Positions 13,162 to 20,073 of a stretch of 25,394 bases of DNA are shown one piece after another; position 1 is the first letter of the stretch, and each line of letters begins with the position of its first letter. The notes under the pieces are model-generated. The model searched no databases. It was not told the origin of the DNA and worked only from the letters and a program-made list of their open reading frames with translations. The DNA comes from a virus: positions 1 to 25,394 of the IMG/VR virus record IMGVR_UViG_3300031787_000759. One strand, written 5' to 3'. Made by a program: the position numbers and the translations under genes.

Positions 13162-13611
13162 ATGGCAGAAACTAGAATAGCACGTGAACACGAAGATCGT
13201 ACGAGCGCGAAGCGACCTGAGTCGTGGGCACCAGCAGCAGGGCTTCCTGAGCCTGATCGCATGCCCGGGTACTCATATAAGTGGATTCGCACTTCTACGA
13301 TGGAGCAGTCAGACGCCAAAAACGTCTCAGCCAAGTTCCGCGAGGGATGGGAACCGGTACGGATTGAAGAGCAGCCCAAGCTCAGCTTTCTAGCCGATCC
13401 TAATAGCCGCTTTAAGGACAACATTGAAATGGGTGGGTTGCTGCTCTGTAAGATTCCTGAAGAGTTTATGGTTCAACGTAAGCGTTATTTCGCTGACAAG
13501 AACCGCGCTCAGATCGAATCCGTAGACAACAACTTCATGAGAGAGAACGACGCTCGTATGCCTCTCTTCCGCGAGAAGAAGTCATCGACGTCATTTGGTA
13601 GAGGCAAATAA
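13162..13611 (+). CDS. Head-module protein, unknown function
   Basis: A 149-residue protein beginning MAETRIAREHEDRTSAKRPE. It contains PGYSYKWIRTSTMEQSDAKN, an aromatic segment FREGWEPVRIEEQPKLSFLA and a basic C-terminus (REKKSSTSFGRGK). The open frame extends to 13129 inside the scaffold gene, but GGAGCGTTAAA and the position just after the scaffold stop support 13162. Being between scaffold and capsid suggests a minor head protein. No named domain is recognised. Confidence 0.8.
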   Translation: MAETRIAREHEDRTSAKRPESWAPAAGLPEPDRMPGYSYKWIRTSTMEQSDAKNVSAKFREGWEPVRIEEQPKLSFLADPNSRFKDNIEMGGLLLCKIPEEFMVQRKRYFADKNRAQIESVDNNFMRENDARMPLFREKKSSTSFGRGK

Positions 13612-13628
13612 GCTAGGAGCTTAGAAAC

Positions 13629-14231
13629 ATGGCATATCCTTCTGTTTCAGCCCCCTACGGGCTGATCCCGATCAATTTGATCGGTGGGCAGGTTTTTGCA
13701 GGTGCTACGCGTCAAATTCCTATTGCGACCAACTCTTCGACTGCCATTTTTTATGGTGACGTCGTAAAGCTGGCCGACACGGGTACTTTGGCAAAGGACA
13801 CCGGCACAACTGCCGCCACGCCAGTCGGCGTGTTCCTTGGTTGCTCGTACACCGATCCGGTGTTCGGGAAAACCTTCCGTCAGTACTACCCCGGTACGAC
13901 GAACATCACTGACGTCATGGCATACGTGCAAGACGATCCAGATGCTCTGTTCAAAGTAGCGGTCGTTAGTGGTCAGAACACCACGATCAGCTACGTGAAC
14001 CGCACTTCGGTCGGTAACAACGCTGTTCTGGCTCAGAACACAGGTTCGACCATCACTGGCAACTCGCAGGTGGCAATCACTTCCGCGACTAACACCACTT
14101 CCACGTGGCCTATTCGCGTTATTGATGTTGTTCCTGAAACTGCATTGGCAGGTAACCCCGGTTCTTACACCGAAGTTATCGTCAAGTGGAATCAAGGCAT
14201 GCACCAGTACCTCAACCCCACTGGCGTGTAA
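13629..14231 (+). CDS. Probable head decoration/structural protein
   Basis: A 200-residue, Thr/Ser/Val-rich beta protein starting MAYPSVSAPYGLIPINLIGG. PYGLIPINLIGGQVFAGATR, FYGDVVKLADTGTL and ATPVGVFLGCSYTDP look like a small-barrel decoration-type head protein found just before major capsid genes in many uncultured phages. It probably sits on or in the capsid shell; this is inferred from composition and position. AGGAGCTTAGAAAC precedes the start and a similar site separates it from the capsid gene 12 bases later, so both are well translated. Confidence 0.8.
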   Translation: MAYPSVSAPYGLIPINLIGGQVFAGATRQIPIATNSSTAIFYGDVVKLADTGTLAKDTGTTAATPVGVFLGCSYTDPVFGKTFRQYYPGTTNITDVMAYVQDDPDALFKVAVVSGQNTTISYVNRTSVGNNAVLAQNTGSTITGNSQVAITSATNTTSTWPIRVIDVVPETALAGNPGSYTEVIVKWNQGMHQYLNPTGV

Positions 14232-14243
14232 GGAGACTGACTA

Positions 14244-15155
14244 ATGGCAATTTCACGCGCACAACTCCTTAAGGAGCTATTGCCCGGTCTGAACGCTTTG
14301 TTTGGTCTGGAATACGCACGCTACGGCGAAGAGCACAAAGAGATTTTCGAAACCGAAAGCTCTGAGCGTTCGTTCGAAGAAGAAACGAAGCTGTCGGGTT
14401 TCTCCGCTGCTCCGGTCAAGAACGAAGGTTCTGCTATCGCCTATGACAACGCGCAGGAAGTCTTCACTGCTCGCTACAACCACGAAACGATTGCCCTCGG
14501 GTTCTCGCTCACGGAAGAAGCGATTGAAGATAACTTGTACGACTCTTTGTCGTCGCGTTACACAAAGGCTTTGGCTCGGGCCATGGCGTACACCAAGCAG
14601 ACTAAGGCTGCTGCAATCCTGAACAATGGCTTCGACACCGACTATGCCGGTGGCGACGGTCAACCACTGTTCTCGGCTTCGCACCCGCTCGTCTCTGGTG
14701 GCACCAACTCGAACATCCCAACCACTGCTGCTGATTTGAATGAAACGTCGCTTGAAGCGGCTGTAATTCAGATTGCTGCGTGGACGGATGAACGTGGCCT
14801 GCTCATCGCGGCTAAACCGCGTAAGCTGGTAGTTCCGCCAAGCCTGATGTTCGTTGCAACACGCCTCCTCGAAACCGAACTTCGCGTTTCGACGGCTGAC
14901 AACGATATCAACGCGCTTAAGTCGAATGGCTCGATCCCAGAAGGTTACACTGTTAACCACTTCTTGACCGACACGGATGCGTGGTTCTTGACCACCGACG
15001 TGCCAAATGGCCTGAAGCACTTCGTTCGTACGCCTATGCAAAACAGCATGGACGGTGACTTTGATACGGGCAACGTCCGTTACAAGGCTCGCGAGCGTTA
15101 CAGCTTCGGCTGGTCCGATCCACTCGGCATGTACGGTTCCGAAGGCGCTGCCTAA
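14244..15155 (+). CDS. Major capsid protein (HK97 fold, Mu gpT-like)
   Basis: A 303-residue protein. The segments FSAAPVKNEGSAIAYDNAQE, YTKALARAMAYTKQTKAAAI, LFSASHPLVSGGTNSN, KPRKLVVPPSLMFVATRLLE and the end GWSDPLGMYGSEGAA are typical of the Mu-gpT-like major head subunit group, which has the HK97 fold. It forms the shell around the scaffold. There is no long N-terminal delta domain, in line with a separate scaffold gene. AAGGAGACTGACTA precedes the ATG. An intrinsic terminator directly after the stop shows that capsid message is a transcript end. Confidence 0.92.
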   Translation: MAISRAQLLKELLPGLNALFGLEYARYGEEHKEIFETESSERSFEEETKLSGFSAAPVKNEGSAIAYDNAQEVFTARYNHETIALGFSLTEEAIEDNLYDSLSSRYTKALARAMAYTKQTKAAAILNNGFDTDYAGGDGQPLFSASHPLVSGGTNSNIPTTAADLNETSLEAAVIQIAAWTDERGLLIAAKPRKLVVPPSLMFVATRLLETELRVSTADNDINALKSNGSIPEGYTVNHFLTDTDAWFLTTDVPNGLKHFVRTPMQNSMDGDFDTGNVRYKARERYSFGWSDPLGMYGSEGAA

Positions 15156-15166
15156 GGAAACAGGGG

Positions 15167-15203
15167 GAGGGGAAGTGGGAAACTGCTTCCCCTCTTTTCT
15201 TTT
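15167..15203 (+). terminator. Rho-independent terminator after the capsid gene
   Basis: GAGGGGAAG (15167-15175) pairs with CTTCCCCTC (15186-15194), followed by TTTTCTTTT (15195-15203). The nine-pair GC-rich stem and U-tract are a textbook intrinsic terminator. It lies 12 bases after the capsid stop. Genes downstream therefore need read-through, antitermination or another promoter. Confidence 0.9.
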
Positions 15204-15275
15204 AGGTGATATACCTACGCATCTAGGTGATTAATTCGTACCGACTGCCCTAGCAGACATAGTAGAGACGGTACG
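15203..15275 (+). promoter_or_regulatory. Repeat-containing control region for the second virion operon
   Basis: TAGGTGAT occurs at 15203 and 15224, exactly 21 bases or two helical turns apart, with an inverted ATACCTA between them (15211-15217). CGTACCG (15237-15243) and CGGTACG (15269-15275) form a long-loop inverted repeat. No clean sigma70 promoter is visible. The region separates the terminator from the 15305 gene and is the only sizeable gap in the plus-strand genes, so a regulator or phage-specific promoter is plausible. Confidence 0.4.
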
Positions 15276-15304
15276 TGCAAGTGCTACTACACGGAGATAT
15301 TATC

Positions 15305-15706
15305 ATGGGTACTACAACTTTTTCAGGTCCGGTTGTCTCGCAGAACGGCTTCATCGGTGACTTCACCGGTAACATCACAGGCACCGTTACGGGCACCGTT
15401 GTTCAGCCGGTTGCTGCTGTCACCGCCGCTGGTACTAACCTCGCAACCGCCGCTGCTCTTTCGAACGGTGTCAACGGCGTTGGCAGCGCTTCGGGTACCA
15501 ATGGCGTGAAGCTTCCGACGGCTGTCGCTGGCACGACCATCACGGTTTACAACTTGGCTGAGACCAACGGCCTTATCGTCTATGCGAACACCAGCGACAC
15601 CATCAACGGTGCGGCTTCGGTGACCATGGAAGGTTCGACTTGGCTTCAGTGCATTGCGCTCACGGACGCAATTTGGCTGACGACGATCTTTACTGCTAAC
15701 GCCTGA
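15305..15706 (+). CDS. Probable virion fibre/decoration protein
   Basis: A 133-residue beta-rich protein starting MGTTTFSGPVVSQNGFIGDF. The repeated GDFTGNITGTVTGTV pattern near the N-terminus resembles beta-helical or trimeric fibre stems. The rest (GVKLPTAVAGTTITVYNL, SWT-like TMEGSTWLQCIAL) is a small beta domain. CGGAGATATTATC places the start at 15305 although the frame opens at 15275. Being right after the capsid gene suggests a head fibre or decoration protein; this is inference. Confidence 0.75.
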   Translation: MGTTTFSGPVVSQNGFIGDFTGNITGTVTGTVVQPVAAVTAAGTNLATAAALSNGVNGVGSASGTNGVKLPTAVAGTTITVYNLAETNGLIVYANTSDTINGAASVTMEGSTWLQCIALTDAIWLTTIFTANA

Positions 15707-15734
15707 TCGGTAACCTCTAAGAAGGAGAAATCCG

Positions 15735-16043
15735 ATGGCAATGCAAACTGACGTCAAATCCACCAAACCGCTTACGGCGACTGGTGTGTTCAAGACCCAA
15801 GCCAACGATGACATGGCTTTCCGCACCCGCATCAAGGGTATCTATTACACAAACGGTGTAAGTGCGGGTTCGGTCGTCATTACAGATGGCAACGGTGGCA
15901 GCACATTGTTGACGTTGAACACGCCTGCTGCGGCAAACGCTGATGCGGTCTACGTCCTTATACCGGATCAAGGTATCCTTGCAGAAAACGGTTTGTACGC
16001 TACAGTGACTAACACGGCGTCAACCGTCATTTTCTATGGGTGA
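15735..16043 (+). CDS. Small beta-rich virion protein
   Basis: A 102-residue protein beginning MAMQTDVKSTKPLTATGVFK, with alternating strands (RIKGIYYTNGVSAGSVVITD, YVLIPDQGILAENGLYATVT) and no Cys. Such short beta proteins next to capsid genes are usually capsid-surface or head-tail components. I do not recognise the family. AAGGAGAAATCCG precedes the start. Confidence 0.75.
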   Translation: MAMQTDVKSTKPLTATGVFKTQANDDMAFRTRIKGIYYTNGVSAGSVVITDGNGGSTLLTLNTPAAANADAVYVLIPDQGILAENGLYATVTNTASTVIFYG

Positions 16044-16046
16044 TAT

Positions 16047-16784
16047 ATGCAAGCACAAAAAGGTTACGATTTAGCCGGTAAGAGCATCTTCATTGCTCTG
16101 CCCGCCTATGACTTCAAGGTCTCCTTGAAGCTGGCGGTTTCGTTGGCTCGGTTCACTCAGGTGGCTGGCCAGCACGGCATTACGATACAGATTGGCAGCA
16201 TCTGCGGATGTTCTGTCGTCTCTCGCGCTCGTAACCTGCTTGTTCAAGACATGCTGGAATCCACCTGCGACTATTTACTCTTCATCGACAGCGACATCAA
16301 CTTTGAGCCGGAACACATCTTCCGTCTTATGGCTTGGGGTAGCGATCCGAAGAAGGGTATCGTCGCAGGTGTTCCACGCACACGTAGTGAAAACAAGGTC
16401 TACATCGCTGACCTTGACTATGACGAGAACCACGAACTGACCATGAACGGTATGGGTCTGGTACGTGGTAAGCGCGTTGCGACCGCTTTCATGCTGGTTC
16501 GCCGCGAAGTATTCGAGCAGATGGCTGCTGCTAACCCTGATTGGGTCTACAAGGATCAGCGCTCAGACCGCATGATCCCCTGCCTCTTTGATTTCAAACT
16601 CACCGAAGAGGGCTACATGGGCGAGGACTTCTTGTTCTGCGACCGTGCCCGTGAAATCGGTTTTGAGGTTTGGATCGACCCCAGCATTCAACTTGGACAC
16701 ATGGGCGTACAGGAATATGAAGGCTGCTTCGGCACCGACGTTCTTTATCCGATGCTCGCCCCAACACAGAAGGAAGCAGCATAA
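16047..16784 (+). CDS. GT-A fold glycosyltransferase
   Basis: A 245-residue protein. The pattern SIFIALPAYDFKVSLKLAVS, VVSRARNLLVQDML, then CDYLLFIDSDINFEP with D81-S-D83 as the metal/nucleotide-sugar DXD motif, and GEDFLFCDRAREIGFEVWID near the end fit family 2-like phage and viral glycosyltransferases. It would move a sugar from a nucleotide donor to an unknown acceptor in the cytoplasm. It has no membrane segment. Its place between virion genes suggests sugar attachment to a virion protein or to host surface sugars. The stop is shared with the next ATG (TAATG). Ribosome site weak. Confidence 0.85.
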   Translation: MQAQKGYDLAGKSIFIALPAYDFKVSLKLAVSLARFTQVAGQHGITIQIGSICGCSVVSRARNLLVQDMLESTCDYLLFIDSDINFEPEHIFRLMAWGSDPKKGIVAGVPRTRSENKVYIADLDYDENHELTMNGMGLVRGKRVATAFMLVRREVFEQMAAANPDWVYKDQRSDRMIPCLFDFKLTEEGYMGEDFLFCDRAREIGFEVWIDPSIQLGHMGVQEYEGCFGTDVLYPMLAPTQKEAA

Positions 16785-17236
16785 TGGGTATCATGAAAAA
16801 ACTTGGGAAAAGCGGGATGTTCGGTCTTGCTGGGCTTGCGGCAACCAATAAGGGTGCGGTTAACAAAATCGCTCGGAATGGCGGTTTGGGCCTTATAGGT
16901 ATGGCGCTAGCTAAGAAGAAGGCAGCACAAGGTGCTGGCGGTATGCGCGGTCGTCCAGCGGTAGAAGATATTATGATGGCCGAACAAGTCCCCGCAGGTA
17001 GGGCTGCTCCTATTATGGCCGGAGATGTTGACGCCATGATGGGCCGTAGCGCTCAGAATGATATGTCTGGCATGAAAAAGGGCGGTAAGGTTAGCGCCGT
17101 TCAAGCCGTGCATAAGCACGAGCGCGCCAAACACAAAGGCCAGCCGCTGACCAAGATGGCTAAGGGTGGCTCGACTGCCTCCAAGCGTGGCGATGGCTGC
17201 GCTACCAAGGGTAAGACGAAAGGGCGGTTCGTGTAA
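16784..17236 (+). CDS. Basic Gly/Lys-rich protein with KGG motifs and DGCAxKGKTKG tail
   Basis: A 150-residue very basic protein. The N-terminus (MFGLAGLAATNKGAVNKIAR, GGLGLIGMALAKKKAAQG) is amphipathic and Gly/Ala-rich. The middle has MSGMKKGGKV and the end reads KMAKGGSTASKRGDGCATKG followed by KTKGRFV. The same motifs recur in the genes at 17236, 18141, 19388 and 22074. No enzyme motif is present. The composition suits nucleic-acid contact or membrane insertion, possibly as an internal virion protein. One-base overlap with the glycosyltransferase and the next gene (TAATG at both ends) implies coupled synthesis. Confidence 0.8.
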   Translation: MGIMKKLGKSGMFGLAGLAATNKGAVNKIARNGGLGLIGMALAKKKAAQGAGGMRGRPAVEDIMMAEQVPAGRAAPIMAGDVDAMMGRSAQNDMSGMKKGGKVSAVQAVHKHERAKHKGQPLTKMAKGGSTASKRGDGCATKGKTKGRFV

Positions 17237-17640
17237 TGCCAGCAGCAAAAGGCACCAAACAACTTGGTTTTGATACTAAGCGTAAACCTCTAACGAAGAA
17301 GCAGTATGACGCTCTCTCGCTGAAAGAGCGTTTGCGGATGTATGATGCTGCGGAAAAGAAAGAAGGCAGCGCCACAGGCCAAAGGTCTTCTGCTGGTTCA
17401 CTACCTACGGATGTAGAAGAGCGCCTAACTAATAAGCCATATAGGTATACAGAGCGAGGACGTTTGGGTATTGGCCGCACCGAAAATGTATCGGAAAGCG
17501 ATATTCGTAAGGGGCAAGCTCGTGCTGCTGAAATAAAACGCACTGCTAAGAGTGGGGCACCGCTTACACCTAAAATGGCTAAAGGTGGTAAGATTGACGG
17601 CTGCGCTATACGCGGCAAAACTCGTGGGAAGTTCGTCTGA
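17236..17640 (+). CDS. Basic protein with AKGG and DGCAxRGKTRG tail
   Basis: A 134-residue Lys/Arg-rich protein. It includes a helical segment (KKQYDALSLKERLRMYDAAE) and a disordered basic centre. The tail KMAKGGKIDGCAIRGKTRGK ends in FV, nearly the same as the tail of the preceding gene, though the rest of the two proteins does not align. This points to a shared short functional tail rather than whole-gene duplication. The start shares a base with the previous stop, and the stop (TGATGG) with the next start. Function unknown. Confidence 0.8.
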   Translation: MPAAKGTKQLGFDTKRKPLTKKQYDALSLKERLRMYDAAEKKEGSATGQRSSAGSLPTDVEERLTNKPYRYTERGRLGIGRTENVSESDIRKGQARAAEIKRTAKSGAPLTPKMAKGGKIDGCAIRGKTRGKFV

Positions 17641-17894
17641 TGGCTAAGACACCCGCATGGCAACGCAAAGAAGGCAAAGCGAAGTCTGGCGGGCTGAACG
17701 CCAAGGGTCGTGCGTCCTATAACAAAGCCAATCCCGGTAAGCCGGGGTTGAAGGCTCCGCAACCTGAAGGCGGTCCGCGTAAGAAGTCATTCTGTGCCCG
17801 GATGTCAGGGATGAAGAAGAAACTTACAAGTAAGAAGACCGCGAATGATCCTAATAGCCGCATCAACAAGTCACTCCGGGCTTGGAAGTGCTGA
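17640..17894 (+). CDS. Basic conserved phage protein (DUF6321-like)
   Basis: An 84-residue basic protein: MAKTPAWQRKEGKAKSGGLN at the start, then AKGRASYNKANPGKPGLKAP, KKSFCARMSGMKKKL and the end RINKSLRAWKC. I recognise this order (AWQRKEGK, GGLNAKGR, SFCARMSGMK, DPNSRINKSLRxWxC) from many tailed phages and recall it as DUF6321; this is memory, not a search. The Arg/Lys load suggests nucleic-acid binding. Two Cys (SFC, WKC) and RMSG are conserved features of the family as I know it. It is linked by TGATG to the gene before. Confidence 0.85.
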   Translation: MAKTPAWQRKEGKAKSGGLNAKGRASYNKANPGKPGLKAPQPEGGPRKKSFCARMSGMKKKLTSKKTANDPNSRINKSLRAWKC

Positions 17895-17895
17895 C

Positions 17896-18138
17896 ATGGA
17901 GATGATGCTTTGGAACATTGCATTGAGCGCAGCGGTGGCTGTCATGGGCTTCTTGTTTAAGGGCAAGATCGACGAGTTGGACCGTCTTGGCATCCTACTC
18001 AACAAGACCCGTGAAGAAGTCGCCCGCGAGCATGTAACTCGTTCGGAGATGAACACACTGGTCGATAAGCTAGGAGACCGGTTTGATAAGGCGTTTGAAC
18101 GTCTTGAGGCCAAGGTCGATGAGATGAGGAAGGTATAA
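17896..18138 (+). CDS. Membrane-anchored coiled-coil protein (XhlA/spanin-like architecture)
   Basis: An 80-residue protein. Residues 4-20 (MLWNIALSAAVAVMGFLF) form one membrane helix, followed by a coiled coil (RLGILLNKTREEVAREHVTR, LVDKLGDRFDKAFERLEAKV). GGAAGTGCTGAC supports 17896; the frame is open upstream to 17845 inside the previous gene. One membrane anchor plus a coiled coil is seen in XhlA-like lysis-accessory proteins, inner-membrane spanins and some phage internal proteins. No endolysin or holin is visible near it, so a lysis role is only one option. Confidence 0.75.
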   Translation: MEMMLWNIALSAAVAVMGFLFKGKIDELDRLGILLNKTREEVAREHVTRSEMNTLVDKLGDRFDKAFERLEAKVDEMRKV

Positions 18139-18140
18139 CG

Positions 18141-19388
18141 ATGGCACGTACAATGAAAAAGTTCTCAGCCGGTGGCGCACAAGGTCGTTACGACCGTCGC
18201 ATGGCGGACATCGAAAAAGACTTTAAAAAGGCTATGGCCCGTAAGACGGGTAAGGATGCCGAAGTAGCTGAAGCGAAGCGTCAGCAGCGTATCGCTGACG
18301 CCAAAGATGACCTTGCCAAGCGCACTGGTGCTGACCGCACTGCTACACGCGCTGCTGAGAGCGCAGCCGAGCGCAACCTCACGCTAACCCGTAAGTTTGG
18401 TGCGCCGAAGGCGGTAACCGCCGAAGCACCAGTATCTAAAGTCGTGGACAGCATGCCTGCGCTAACTGCGCCTAAGATGGATAGCTCCATCGGCAAGCCG
18501 CAGAGCTTTGCTGCTGCGTTTAAGGACGCTCGTTCGCGCCTAGGCGCAGGTAAGACTTTCACCTTTAACGGTAAGAGCTTCACCACAAACATCGCAGGCG
18601 AAGGTCGTAAGCCTACGTCGGGCGGTCCGAGCACAAATAAAGGTGCAACTACGCCGCCTGCGAGCACAAATAAAGGCGCAGGTACACCCGATGTAGACAA
18701 GCGGGCGGAGTTTCGTAGGCAAACAGCCGCAAAACAGGCGGAGCTTCGTCGGGAAGCCAATCGTGCGGCTATGCGCCGTAACACAGCCGGTAAAACGCAA
18801 CTCGTTGGTCCTGCTGATAGTCAAGAAGCTCGTATACGTACAGCTCAAAAGACCATGGCGGCGGTGAAACCCGTTGACGACAAGGCGGCTAAATTGTCGC
18901 GCCTTAAGGTTGCGGCAGAAGCTCCCGGTGCGACTCAGTTTGCTAAGGACAGATATAAATATGCCGTATCGTCTGGTATGTACGCCAAGGGTGGCAAAGT
19001 TAAAAAGAAGGAAACTACTATGAAATACGCTAAGGGTGGCTCTACATCTCCACGACCAGTACCAAAAAAGCCAATGCCGAAAGAACCAATCACTGGTGGT
19101 GCAAACACCGTGCCGTTGACCCCTGAGCGTAAAGAGTTCCTCAAAGAACTGGCGAAGCGCAACGCTAAGCCGGGTATGGCTAAAGGTGGCAAAGCACCTA
19201 AGTTCGGCGCTGCAATGGTCAAGAAGTCTGCCGACACCAAGGGCCGTGCAATGGTCAAGAAGGCCGGTGGCGGCAAATGCTACGCTTCGGGTGGTCTCGT
19301 TGCTGGACACAAGTCGGCTGATGGTATTGCTAAGAAGGGCAAGACCAAGGGCAAGATGCCAACGATGAAAAAAGGCGGCTATTGCTAA
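18141..19388 (+). CDS. Large basic low-complexity protein with multiple KGG motifs
   Basis: A 415-residue protein, disordered and rich in Ala, Lys, Arg and Gly. The first 90 residues form a basic coiled coil (YDRRMADIEKDFKKAMARKT). A Ser/Thr/Pro linker holds a repeated STNKGA. The last 140 residues carry YAKGGKVKKKE, YAKGGSTSPRP, MAKGGKAPKFG, CYASGGLVAGH and the tail DGIAKKGKTKGKMPTMKKGGYC. Two 33-base-period repeats (18628 and 19211 areas) show local duplication. It is plausibly an internal virion protein or a DNA-condensing scaffold. No enzyme domain is seen. AGGAAGGTATAACG precedes the ATG. Confidence 0.8.
   Translation: MARTMKKFSAGGAQGRYDRRMADIEKDFKKAMARKTGKDAEVAEAKRQQRIADAKDDLAKRTGADRTATRAAESAAERNLTLTRKFGAPKAVTAEAPVSKVVDSMPALTAPKMDSSIGKPQSFAAAFKDARSRLGAGKTFTFNGKSFTTNIAGEGRKPTSGGPSTNKGATTPPASTNKGAGTPDVDKRAEFRRQTAAKQAELRREANRAAMRRNTAGKTQLVGPADSQEARIRTAQKTMAAVKPVDDKAAKLSRLKVAAEAPGATQFAKDRYKYAVSSGMYAKGGKVKKKETTMKYAKGGSTSPRPVPKKPMPKEPITGGANTVPLTPERKEFLKELAKRNAKPGMAKGGKAPKFGAAMVKKSADTKGRAMVKKAGGGKCYASGGLVAGHKSADGIAKKGKTKGKMPTMKKGGYC
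18628..18676 (+). repeat. Tandem 33-base repeat inside the 18141 gene
   Basis: CGAGCACAAATAAAGG occurs at 18628-18643 and 18661-18676, a period of 33 bases or 11 codons, coding STNKGA twice. A second in-frame duplication, GCAATGGTCAAGAAG, also has a period of 33 bases near 19213 and 19246. Confidence 0.7.
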
Positions 19389-19678
19389 TGCGCGCTTGTC
19401 GGGGCATGGGGGCTATGAAGGCGTCCAAGATGCCGGGTAAGAAGACGATCAAACGGAAGGACAATCCTGATGATGTCTCGATGTACGCAAAAGGAGGGAA
19501 AGCGAAGCTTGACATCTCCAAAGCGATCAAAAAACCCGGCGCACTCCGTGCGCAGCTTGGCACTCCTGAGGGTAAGAAAATCCCAGCAGGAAAACTTGCT
19601 AAAGCCGCTAAGGCTCCCGGCAAGCTAGGCCAACGCGCACGGTTCGCGCAGATGCTGAAAGGCTTTAAGAAGAAGTAA
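19388..19678 (+). CDS. Basic KGG-motif protein with CRGMGAMKAS start
   Basis: A 96-residue very basic protein starting MRACRGMGAMKASKMPGKKT. RGMGA near a terminus and YAKGGKAK are recurrent short motifs in this gene cluster and in related phage proteins as I remember them. The rest is Lys/Ala helices (KLAKAAKAPGKLGQRARFAQ). The start is fixed by TAATG overlap with the previous stop; an internal ATG at 19409 or 19418 could also be used. The stop overlaps the next gene in the same way. Probably nucleic-acid-binding; role unknown. Confidence 0.75.
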   Translation: MRACRGMGAMKASKMPGKKTIKRKDNPDDVSMYAKGGKAKLDISKAIKKPGALRAQLGTPEGKKIPAGKLAKAAKAPGKLGQRARFAQMLKGFKKK

Positions 19679-20073
19679 TGGCACGGTCGGACGAACCCAA
19701 ATGGAAGCGCATCGTTGCCAGCGTAAAGGCTGGCACGAAGGGTGGAAACGCAGGTCAATGGTCCGCCCGTAAAGCCCAGCTTGCGACCCAGCGGTATAAG
19801 AAATCAGGCGGCAGCTACAGCGGCCCGAAGACGGAAGCGCAGAAATCCTTGTCCAAATGGACCAAAGAGGACTGGGGAACCAAGTCGGGCAAGCCATCCA
19901 CGCAGGGGGCGAAAGCAACCGGCGAACGCTATCTACCGAAGAAAGCACGTCAGGCGCTGACATCTTCTGAATATGCTGCTACAACCAAGGCGAAACGTGC
20001 AGGCATTAAAGCGGGCAAGCAGTTCGTTAAGCAGCCGAAGGCCATAGCGAAGAAGACAAAGGGGTTCAGGTAA
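19678..20073 (+). CDS. DUF5872-like basic protein
   Basis: A 131-residue protein, about a quarter Lys/Arg. The block WKRIVASVKAGTKGGNAGQW, then SARKAQLATQRYKKSGGSYS, KSLSKWTKEDWGTKSGKPST and RYLPKKARQALTSSEYAATT is the pattern I recall as DUF5872, a family known from phages and also large DNA viruses of eukaryotes. The function is not established; the KEDWGTKSG and RYLP segments are its most constant parts. It overlaps both neighbours by one base (TAATG). Confidence 0.85.
   Translation: MARSDEPKWKRIVASVKAGTKGGNAGQWSARKAQLATQRYKKSGGSYSGPKTEAQKSLSKWTKEDWGTKSGKPSTQGAKATGERYLPKKARQALTSSEYAATTKAKRAGIKAGKQFVKQPKAIAKKTKGFR

Noticed and set aside
18540-19310. 256-residue minus-strand frame
   Set aside because: Antisense to the 415-residue basic protein; rich in Cys/Phe/Arg as expected from complementing Lys/Gly/Ala codons, with no ribosome site.
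19409-19678. Shorter start for the 19388 gene at an internal ATG
   Set aside because: Possible, but TAATG coupling is the rule for its neighbours and CRGMGA looks like a conserved start, so the longer form was kept.
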